DNA from: JALOAP01 sp964632355
GTDB lineage: Bacteria > Chloroflexota > Dehalococcoidia > Tepidiformales > Tepidiformaceae
Reading direction: 5' to 3'
DNA: 11,087 bases
Assembly: GCA_964632355.1 (NCBI GenBank)
Contig: CAZWBW010000091.1
Coordinates: forward strand, 1 to 11,087
Shown here: piece after piece, positions 6,207 through 11,087 of the stretch
Layout: every line of letters starts with the position of its first letter
How positions within the stretch are numbered: position 1 is the first letter of the stretch
Translations under genes and position numbers: made by a program
The notes under the pieces: generated by a model
What the model saw: the letters and a program-made list of their open reading frames with translations, nothing else
Told to the model about the DNA's origin: nothing
Databases searched by the model: none

Positions 6207-7253
6207 TTACAGGCCCTGGTTGAAGTCTGCAAACGAGAAGAGCTCGTTCAGGCCGGTGATGCGGCCGTACCAGAGCAGCAGCCCGAGGCCAATCAGCATG
6301 ATGGCACTGGCCGTTTCGATGATCGGCGTGTAGCGCTGGATCTTGCGGAAGATGGCCGTGACGTCGCTGAGCGCGAGACCGGCGATGAGGAACGGGATGC
6401 TGAACCCGGCCGAGTAGGCGACGAGCAGGTACGTCGCGGTGAGGGTCTCGGATGTCGAGGCCGAGGTCGTGAGCGCGAGTCCGAGAATGCTGCCGAGGAC
6501 GGGGCCAACGCATGGCGTCCACCCGAGCGCAAACGCGCCGCCGATCATTGCCGAGCGGGTGTAGCCCACCTGTCGATTGCGGGCCACATCGATTTCGAAC
6601 GTGCGCTGGAGGAACGGGAGCTGGATGTACCCGGCGAACCGCAGCCAGGCGAGCAGCATCGCGGCGCCAAGGAACAGCAGACCGGTGCGGTCGGCCGGGT
6701 GATCGGCGGTCGCGCGCAGGTCCGCCACGTTCGCGAGGAAGAAGTAGAACCCGGTGAGGCCGAGGAGAAGCAGGCCCGCTTTCATGGGCGAGGCGCGGCC
6801 GTAGGAGGGCACCATCAGCAGGCCCATCGCGATGAGGAAGACGCCGGCGATCTGCTCGAGGTCGCGCTGGTTGTCGCGCAGGAAGTAGGAGCCAAGCAGC
6901 CCGGCGCTGGTCCCCAGGATGATGAACACAAGCGACAGGCCACCGACGAACGCGAGCGCGTGAGAGAACGTCACGCGGCGGTCGGCGACGATCTTGCCGT
7001 TTTCGACCGAGGCGCCGGAGAGGTGCGTGATAAAGATCGGAACGATCGGAAGGACGCAGGGGGAGACGAACGACAGCACCCCCGCGGAAAAAGCGAGAAT
7101 TGGACCACCAGGACCGCGGAGGCTGAAGCTATCGCTCGTGAGCGGACCAAGACCAAAGGCCAGCAGTGGGAGCACCGCCAGCAGTGCCAGCAACAGGTAG
7201 ACCAGGTTGCGGCTGACAGCGGGACGACGCACCACGCCTGGTTCGGTAGCCAT
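6207..7253 (-). CDS. ccdA: CcdA-type thiol-disulfide membrane protein, enlarged
   Basis: This 348-residue inner-membrane protein is of the CcdA/DsbD-beta family. Such proteins carry electrons from cytoplasmic thioredoxin across the membrane to reduce partners for cytochrome c maturation or other envelope thiols. The two redox cysteines are in the family contexts SFVSPCVLPIVP (Cys66) and GWTPCVGPVLGS (Cys248). A usual CcdA is about 220-240 residues with six membrane segments. This one has an extra N-terminal hydrophobic segment (about 17-37). It also has an added stretch between the two halves (about 155-225) with two more hydrophobic runs (157-174 and 190-207). The ATG is backed by GGAGGAG seven bases upstream. 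The gene is tightly followed by the carboxylase gene (9-base gap). No thioredoxin-like or ResB/CcsA partner is in the window, so its target is unknown. Confidence 0.92.
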   Translation of the reverse strand: MATEPGVVRRPAVSRNLVYLLLALLAVLPLLAFGLGPLTSDSFSLRGPGGPILAFSAGVLSFVSPCVLPIVPIFITHLSGASVENGKIVADRRVTFSHALAFVGGLSLVFIILGTSAGLLGSYFLRDNQRDLEQIAGVFLIAMGLLMVPSYGRASPMKAGLLLLGLTGFYFFLANVADLRATADHPADRTGLLFLGAAMLLAWLRFAGYIQLPFLQRTFEIDVARNRQVGYTRSAMIGGAFALGWTPCVGPVLGSILGLALTTSASTSETLTATYLLVAYSAGFSIPFLIAGLALSDVTAIFRKIQRYTPIIETASAIMLIGLGLLLWYGRITGLNELFSFADFNQGL

Positions 7254-7260
7254 TCGTGAG

Positions 7261-7267
7261 CTCCTCC
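7261..7267 (-). promoter_or_regulatory. Shine-Dalgarno site of ccdA
   Basis: The minus strand reads GGAGGAG seven bases before the ATG at 7253, which fixes the ccdA start. Confidence 0.75.
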
Positions 7268-7276
7268 AGCATCCCC

Positions 7277-7282
7277 ATGATA
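7277..7282 (-). promoter_or_regulatory. Possible -10 element for the ccdA operon
   Basis: TATCAT on the minus strand matches 5 of 6 bases of the -10 consensus and lies in the 66-base gap before ccdA. A start near 7270 would give a leader of about 17 bases holding the Shine-Dalgarno site. No good -35 is visible at 16-18 bases (the best is TTCGGC), so this could be chance. Confidence 0.35.
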
Positions 7283-7319
7283 CGGCGGATATTGCGAGGG
7301 GCCGAATCAGAATCGGGAA

Positions 7320-7568
7320 TCAGTCCTGTTTAAAAGGGTTGTCGCCCGGGACATCGCTGAGGGGCGACGCGTCGAGCCCGAGCAGGCGCAGGCGGGCGCG
7401 ATCGTAGGCTTCCTTCGCACGGGCCTCCCGGTTCAGGAGTCCCTTCATTCGGTCGGGTGTGAGCCGCTCACCGTCGAGGAAGACGCGGTGCACCTGCTCG
7501 AGTTGCTTCATCCACTTTTCCCAGGCCTCGCGGTACGCCTGGGCGGTCTCTTCGTCGACAAACGCCAT
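7320..7568 (-). CDS. Hypothetical small helical protein (82 aa)
   Basis: I do not recognise this 82-residue protein. Residues 5-30 and 38-64 are rich in Ala, Arg, Glu, Leu and Lys and should form two amphipathic helices. They include AWEKW (15-19) and a basic RMKGLLNREARAKEAYDRARLR-like second half, split by a turn around DGERLTPD (32-39). The tail after residue 65 is acidic and Pro/Asp-rich. There is no signal peptide, membrane segment or cysteine, so it is probably a small cytoplasmic protein that may dimerise. The ATG at 7568 has only a weak AGGGGTG upstream. It lies 66 bases before ccdA on the same strand and about 210 bases after the tRNA gene. Coding is supported by position in the gene series and a protein-like composition, not by homology. 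Confidence 0.65.
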   Translation of the reverse strand: MAFVDEETAQAYREAWEKWMKQLEQVHRVFLDGERLTPDRMKGLLNREARAKEAYDRARLRLLGLDASPLSDVPGDNPFKQD

Positions 7569-7710
7569 GTGCCGGGCACCCCTGAGAAGCGACTTCTCCG
7601 CGATCGTAGCAGGCGGCCGGAAGGGTGCTCATGGGCGTTGGTTCGGGCGGTGAAGGCGCGGAGGCAGCAGGTTCCGTCGGCCCGCCTGGGGCTGCATTTC
7701 CGGTGCTTTC

Positions 7711-7757
7711 GGGCCGAACTGGTACGGTAGAAGAGACGACGCGAGGGCCGAACTGGT
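7711..7757. repeat. 13-bp direct repeat, one copy inside the terminator
   Basis: GGGCCGAACTGGT occurs at 7711-7723 and again at 7745-7757, start points 34 bases apart. The second copy forms the left arm and loop of the hairpin terminator after the tRNA gene. The first has no matching right arm. It looks like a partial duplication of the terminator, though the cause is not clear. Confidence 0.6.
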
Positions 7758-7767
7758 CGGCCCTCGC
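7741..7767 (-). terminator. Intrinsic terminator after tRNA-Glu
   Basis: GCGAGGGCCG (7741-7750) and CGGCCCTCGC (7758-7767) make a perfect 10-bp GC-rich stem with a 7-base loop, 12 bases beyond the tRNA 3' end. On the minus strand it is followed by GTCGTCTCTTCT, a pyrimidine-rich but interrupted tract rather than a clean T run. It should end or trim the tRNA transcript and shield the 82-residue gene from read-through. Confidence 0.75.
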
Positions 7768-7779
7768 AGATGCAAGTCT

Positions 7780-7856
7780 TGGTAGCGCATAGGGGATTCG
7801 AACCCCTGATCTCCGCCTTGAGAGGGCGGTGTCCTAGACCGCTAGACGAATGCGCC
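7780..7856 (-). tRNA. tRNA-Glu (anticodon CTC)
   Basis: The 77-base minus-strand sequence folds as a full cloverleaf. The acceptor arm GGCGCAT pairs with ATGCGCT (with one G-U at the end). A GTCT D arm follows. The anticodon arm is CCGCC-CTCTCAA-GGCGG, so the anticodon is CTC for the Glu codon GAG. The T arm is AGGGG-TTCGAAT-CCCCT, the discriminator is A, and CCA is encoded. The anticodon arm closely resembles that of E. coli tRNA-Glu. GAG is heavily used in this high-GC window, so a dedicated CTC isoacceptor makes sense. A terminator follows directly. Confidence 0.96.
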
Positions 7857-7864
7857 GTACTTAG

Positions 7865-7894
7865 AGTCTAGGCCAAGCCCTTCGGACCGGGCAA
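7865..7894 (-). promoter_or_regulatory. Possible promoter of tRNA-Glu (TTGCCC-18-TAGACT)
   Basis: In the 47-base gap between the divergent tRNA and lipoprotein genes the minus strand carries TTGCCC (7894-7889, 4/6), an 18-base spacer and TAGACT (7870-7865, 4/6). The start would fall close to the tRNA 5' end. The -35 overlaps the Shine-Dalgarno region of the lipoprotein gene on the other strand. Confidence 0.4.
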
Positions 7895-7903
7895 GGAAGG
7901 TAC

Positions 7904-9211
7904 ATGAAACGAGTTTCTCTTGTATTGATAATCCTTGCCCTGTCGGCCTCGTGGCTGTTCGTGGCGTGCTCAGACTCCGATCCGGGCGAACCGGGGGGCG
8001 CCACACCCTCGCCCGAGGCCACCGCTACGGCCGGCACACCTGAGCCACTGCCCGAGTCCCTCCAACGAATTCTCGACCGCGTTTCCGAGGTGCGGGAACT
8101 CGAGGCGCCGCCGTCGCTGAACGTCGAGTTCGTCCCGCGATCGGGCGTGGTCGACCTCATCGACGAACTGACGACGGACAAGGACCGGGAGTGGTTCGCA
8201 AAGGTCACGGACCTGTATCGGCTGCTGGGCCACCTTCGGAACGACCAGGACTACCTGGACGTCTACCGGTCATTCGGGGGCGAAGCCGTGCTGGGCCTGT
8301 ACTCGCCGATCCACGACACGCTCTGGATCGTTCACGAGGACGGCCGCGAGCCGGACCTGGACAACCTTTCGCGCCCGCTGGAAGAGACGCTTGTTCACGA
8401 AATCGTGCACGCGCTCCAGGACTACCACTTCGACCTCGTCGCCACGGACGACCCGTTTGAGGACAACTTCGACATCACCCAGGCGTGGACGGCGGTGATC
8501 GAAGGGGACGCGGTCACGCACGAAGGGCTGTACTCGGCGCGGTTCCTGTCGCTGCCCGGATCGCCCGTCATCCTGGCGAGTGCGGCGCAGATCCCGAACG
8601 TTCCTCCCTCGATCATCCGGGAGATGTACTTCCCCTACACAACCGGTGCGGACTGGGTTCGGGCCGAGCGGGACAAGCGCGGCACGAGCCGAATCGACGC
8701 GTGGCTGGCGGATCCACCGCCGGGGACGGCATACATCCTCCACCCGGAGTTGCTTGACTCCGGCTTCGAACCGGATATCCCCGAACTGCCGGACCTGTCG
8801 AAGGCGCTGGGGAAGGGCTTCGAACGCACGTGGAGCAGCACGCTCGGCGAGTTCAACCTACGGAACTACCTCCAGCTGTACGCGCGGGCGAGCTCCTCAG
8901 CGTCGGCGGCCGAAGGGTGGGCCGGGGACCGCTTCGATATATACAAGGACGGCGAGGCGTCAGTGGGCGTGTTCCGGGTTCGCTTCACGGACGAAGGCGA
9001 GGCGGCCGAATTCGAAGCTGCGTACCGCGAGTTCCTCGACCGTGCCCACATGGCGATGGAGGAACGGGACGGCGTCACGTTCGCCGAGCTTCGCGATGGG
9101 GACGTCGTCGCGCTGGCTGGCCAGCAGGGTACGGACGTGATCTTTGCGATTGCTTCGAATCGTGAACTGGTTTCGCAAGCAATCTCCGCCCTTCGTGGGG
9201 GATGGCCCTGA
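7904..9211 (+). CDS. Lipoprotein with HExxH metallopeptidase motif
   Basis: The 435-residue protein has a signal peptide with a lipobox. Lys2/Arg3 and a hydrophobic core lead to LFVAC with Cys22 as the lipid anchor, so it should sit on the outer face of the membrane. A Ser/Pro/Thr/Ala linker (24-48) follows. Residues 161-176 read ETLVHEIVHALQDYHF, a clear HExxH zinc site (His165, Glu166, His169). Downstream, VIEGDAVTHEG (198-208) offers Glu200 as the likely third zinc ligand. This HExxHALQD...EGDA pattern occurs in little-studied bacterial lipoproteins with no assigned substrate, in my recollection. The C-terminal half (about 330-430) looks like a separate alpha/beta domain. AAGGAAGG (7893-7900) precedes the ATG. 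It is divergent from tRNA-Glu and 56 bases before the GNAT gene. Peptidase activity is inferred from the motif. Confidence 0.88.
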   Translation: MKRVSLVLIILALSASWLFVACSDSDPGEPGGATPSPEATATAGTPEPLPESLQRILDRVSEVRELEAPPSLNVEFVPRSGVVDLIDELTTDKDREWFAKVTDLYRLLGHLRNDQDYLDVYRSFGGEAVLGLYSPIHDTLWIVHEDGREPDLDNLSRPLEETLVHEIVHALQDYHFDLVATDDPFEDNFDITQAWTAVIEGDAVTHEGLYSARFLSLPGSPVILASAAQIPNVPPSIIREMYFPYTTGADWVRAERDKRGTSRIDAWLADPPPGTAYILHPELLDSGFEPDIPELPDLSKALGKGFERTWSSTLGEFNLRNYLQLYARASSSASAAEGWAGDRFDIYKDGEASVGVFRVRFTDEGEAAEFEAAYREFLDRAHMAMEERDGVTFAELRDGDVVALAGQQGTDVIFAIASNRELVSQAISALRGGWP

Positions 9212-9229
9212 TACTGTATCGCGATACTG
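9210..9229. repeat. Palindrome between lipoprotein and GNAT genes
   Basis: GTATCGCGATAC at 9216-9227 is a perfect 12-bp palindrome. GATACTG is also repeated directly at 9210-9216 and 9223-9229, so GATAC/GTATC appears three times in 20 bases. It begins within the lipoprotein stop codon and lies about 40 bases before the GNAT start. It could be a repressor site or a weak hairpin; no T run follows. Confidence 0.5.
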
Positions 9230-9267
9230 GCGGGTAGGGTCGCGGGGAGTGCCGAAGGGGGTTTGGG

Positions 9268-9861
9268 ATGACGTCCGCAGCGAAGACTCGGCTCGAAGTG
9301 ATTCACGGGGAAATTCGGAAGCACTACCCGCGCACGGTCCACACGCCGAACGGCACCGAGTTCGTTCTGCGCTTGATGGATGCCGGGGACCGGGCCGCGA
9401 TGCTGGAGTTCGCGCGTTCGCTGCCGGAAGACGACCTCATGTTCCTGCCGACGAACATCACGCAGGAGTCCGCGGTCCAGGACTGGATCACGCACATCGA
9501 AGAGGGTCGAACGCTGACGCTGCTGGCCCACGAAGGCGAGACGCTCGCAGGCTATGCGAGCCTGGGTTTCGACGCGACCGAGTGGATGCGGCACCTCGGC
9601 GAGATCCAGATCCTCACGGGGCGTGACTACCGCGGCCAGGGACTCGGACGGCTGCTCGCGCGGGAGATCTATCGCCTCGCCCGGCAACTCGGACTACGGC
9701 GGCTGGCAGCGCACATGTCGCTCGACCAGCAGGGCGCACGAGCGACATTCGAGCGCCTCGGGTTCCGGGCGGAGGCGCTGCTGACCGACTGGGTGATGGA
9801 CGCCCACGGCGAAACTCGCGACCTGCTCATCATGTCCTACGACCTGAGCGAGGCTGACTAG
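9268..9861 (+). CDS. GNAT-family N-acetyltransferase
   Basis: This 197-residue protein is a single-domain GNAT acyltransferase that would move an acetyl group from acetyl-CoA to an amine. The fold begins at about residue 31 (EFVLRLMDAGDRAAM, strand 1 and helix 1). Motif A is IQILTGRDYRGQGLGRLL (113-130), with the acetyl-CoA pyrophosphate loop R-G-Q-G-L-G at 122-127. Motif B is near NxxG-like QQGARATFERLGFRAEA (154-170). The first 25 residues are an extra N-terminal piece. ATG at 9268 is preceded by AAGGGGG seven bases upstream. The substrate cannot be told from sequence. It lies 56 bases after the lipoprotein gene on the same strand and converges on the ATL gene, whose stop codon overlaps its own. 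Confidence 0.9.
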   Translation: MTSAAKTRLEVIHGEIRKHYPRTVHTPNGTEFVLRLMDAGDRAAMLEFARSLPEDDLMFLPTNITQESAVQDWITHIEEGRTLTLLAHEGETLAGYASLGFDATEWMRHLGEIQILTGRDYRGQGLGRLLAREIYRLARQLGLRRLAAHMSLDQQGARATFERLGFRAEALLTDWVMDAHGETRDLLIMSYDLSEAD

Positions 9862-10196
9862 GCCAGTTCCACCTGTTCGGCCGGCCACCAGCGATAGCGG
9901 TTCAAGTCGCAGCGGCCGTCGAGGCCAAAGACGACGCCCTCGCGTTCGAGCAGGGTGCGCTGGAGGTCGGCCTGGGGGCCCCGGTTCTTGAAGCTGATGG
10001 CGCCGCGCGCGTTGATTACGCGCCACCATGGGACGTCGTTGCGCGGCGGCAGCGAGTGAAGCGCGTATCCCACGGCCCTCGCGGATGAGGGCGCCCCGAG
10101 AAGCAATGCGACGTGCCCGTACGTGATGACGCGCCCGTGCGGCACCTGCCGCACGAGTTCGTATACGCGCTCGTAGAACGTCGGTTGGTCCTGCAT
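9858..10196 (-). CDS. Alkyltransferase-like protein (MGMT family, Trp in place of Cys)
   Basis: The 112-residue protein is the DNA-binding domain of O6-alkylguanine alkyltransferases. The active-site PCHR motif is replaced by PWWR (56-59), so it cannot accept an alkyl group. This is the signature of ATL proteins, which flip O6-alkylguanine and hand it to nucleotide excision repair. Tyr26 (VITYGHVA) and the arginine finger Arg40 (SSARAVGYAL) are present, as in S. pombe Atl1. Most ATLs have PWH or PWQ; here both positions are Trp. The C-terminal LNRYRWWP is typical of this subgroup. I chose ATG at 10196 because the family begins near residue 5 (FYERVYELVRQVPHG), and an earlier in-frame start (10295) would run into comM. 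No Shine-Dalgarno site is visible; comM ends 28 bases upstream, so co-transcription is likely. Confidence 0.92.
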   Translation of the reverse strand: MQDQPTFYERVYELVRQVPHGRVITYGHVALLLGAPSSARAVGYALHSLPPRNDVPWWRVINARGAISFKNRGPQADLQRTLLEREGVVFGLDGRCDLNRYRWWPAEQVELA

Positions 10197-10224
10197 GTGG
10201 GGATACTGTAGCGCCGCCGGCGGC

Positions 10225-11087
10225 CTATTCGACGCGCTCGCGGTACTGGATGGCTTCGGCGACGTGGGCGGCTTCGATGGGTTCGCTGCCAGCAAGGTCG
10301 GCGAGGGTGCGGGCGACCTTGAGGACGCGGTGGAATGCGCGTGCGGAGAGGTTGAGCTGCTGCACGGCGAGACGAAGGATGTCGTGAGCGTCGTCGGCCA
10401 GCATGGCCTGCGCGTAGTCGCGGACCTGGGGCGGCGTCATGTCGGCGTTGACGTGGGTGCCGGGTTCGTTCGCGAAACGGCGGCGCTGCACTTCCCGCGC
10501 CCGCTGCACGCGCTCCGCGACCGCGGCTGAGGGCTCGCCTTTCGCGGCGGCGGCGAGCTTCTCATACGCAACGCGGGGCACGTCAACGAAGATGTCGATG
10601 CGGTCGAGCAGCGGCCCCGAGATGCGCCGCTGATAGCGCGCCACAACCTGTGGCGTACAGACGCATTCGCGTTCGGGGTCGCCGTAGAAGCCGCAGGGGC
10701 ACGGGTTCAGCGCCGAAACGAGCGCGAAGTTCGCCGGGAACGTGACGGCGAGTTTCGCTCGGGAGATGGTGACGACCTTGTCTTCGAGCGGCTGCCGGAG
10801 CACTTCGAGCACGCGGGGGTCGAACTCGAGGAGTTCGTCCAAAAACAACACACCCCTATGCGACAACGTGATTTCGCCCGGGCGTGGCACCGAACCCCCG
10901 CCGACGAGGCCGGCGTTCGAAATCGTGTGGTGCGGCGCGCGAAACGGCCGGGCGGTCAGGAGGCCGGAGCCGGGCGGGAGCAGCCCCGCGACGCTGTAGA
11001 TGCGCGTGACCTCCATCGCTTCGTCGCCGGTCATCGGCGGGAGGATGGTCGGGAGCGCGCGGGCGAGCAGTGTCTTACCGCTCCCGG
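10225..11087 (-). CDS. comM: ComM/YifB Mg-chelatase-like AAA+ ATPase, 5' end missing
   Basis: The last 286 residues of a YifB/ComM-type ATPase (usually about 500 residues) are present; the N-terminal Lon-protease-like domain lies beyond the window. The frame is open to the edge, beginning with the Walker A end GSGKTLLARALP. It continues with ARPFRAPHHTISNAGLVGGG, Walker B GVLFLDEL, the Cys-rich NPCPCGFYGD...CVCTP segment and SGPLLDRIDIFVDVP. The Mg_chelatase_C domain ends with LSARAFHRVLKVARTLADL. In other bacteria ComM is a hexameric helicase that aids branch migration during natural transformation. An ATG at 11034 is internal, not the start. The ATL gene follows after 28 bases, so the two DNA-processing genes may share a transcript. 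Confidence 0.96.
   Translation of the reverse strand, partial: GSGKTLLARALPTILPPMTGDEAMEVTRIYSVAGLLPPGSGLLTARPFRAPHHTISNAGLVGGGSVPRPGEITLSHRGVLFLDELLEFDPRVLEVLRQPLEDKVVTISRAKLAVTFPANFALVSALNPCPCGFYGDPERECVCTPQVVARYQRRISGPLLDRIDIFVDVPRVAYEKLAAAAKGEPSAAVAERVQRAREVQRRRFANEPGTHVNADMTPPQVRDYAQAMLADDAHDILRLAVQQLNLSARAFHRVLKVARTLADLAGSEPIEAAHVAEAIQYRERVE

Noticed and set aside
5961..7259. 432-residue open frame on the plus strand
   Set aside because: It is antisense to ccdA and the start of the carboxylase gene. Its Glu/Arg/Gly-rich translation mirrors the hydrophobic codons of CcdA.
10197..10295. N-terminal extension of the ATL protein by 33 residues
   Set aside because: The family starts near the ATG at 10196. 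The extra residues are low-complexity Pro/Ser/Ala, overlap the comM end and have no ribosome site.

Overview
The window is high-GC bacterial chromosome. The start of a 16S rRNA gene and conserved housekeeping genes show it is bacterial and not a plasmid or phage. The 16S 5' end, the dense use of Arg, Ala and Glu, and the gene set would fit a Chloroflexota bacterium, perhaps of the Dehalococcoidia/Tepidiforma kind. That is recall-based inference and has not been tested by a search. A lipobox on one protein shows that lipoproteins are exported. I see no transposase, phage gene, CRISPR array or other sign of a mobile island.

Layout from left to right. Positions 1-342 hold the 5' end of 16S rRNA on the minus strand, cut by the window edge. 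Positions 343-972 are its long leader and promoter region: a boxA-like antitermination site, up to three sigma70-like promoters and several hairpins. A minus-strand series follows, read from high to low coordinates. It runs from an unrecognised 82-residue protein (7320-7568) to CcdA (6207-7253), a fused biotin carboxylase/biotin carrier subunit of an acyl-CoA carboxylase (4236-6197), TypA/BipA GTPase (2349-4181), a DSD1-family PLP enzyme resembling D-threonine aldolase (1201-2268), and a 57-residue double-CxxC zinc-ribbon protein (973-1146). Gaps between these genes are 9-80 bases. Only the ccdA/carboxylase junction (9 bases) strongly suggests coupled translation.

A tRNA-Glu(CTC) gene at 7780-7856 (minus) is followed by a hairpin terminator. 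Divergent from it is a plus-strand lipoprotein with an HExxH metallopeptidase motif (7904-9211), then a GNAT acetyltransferase (9268-9861). The GNAT gene converges on a minus-strand alkyltransferase-like (ATL) protein (9858-10196), and the two stop codons share one CTAG. A 5'-truncated ComM/YifB Mg-chelatase-type AAA+ ATPase runs off the right edge (10225-11087).

Functionally this is mostly core biology: ribosome synthesis and translation under stress (16S, tRNA, TypA), carboxylation metabolism, envelope thiol chemistry (CcdA), DNA alkylation-damage recognition (ATL) and transformation/DNA handling (ComM). The parts most worth a second look are the small zinc-ribbon gene, the HExxH lipoprotein, the enlarged CcdA, the Trp-substituted ATL and the rRNA leader architecture. 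I found no convincing new multi-gene system.
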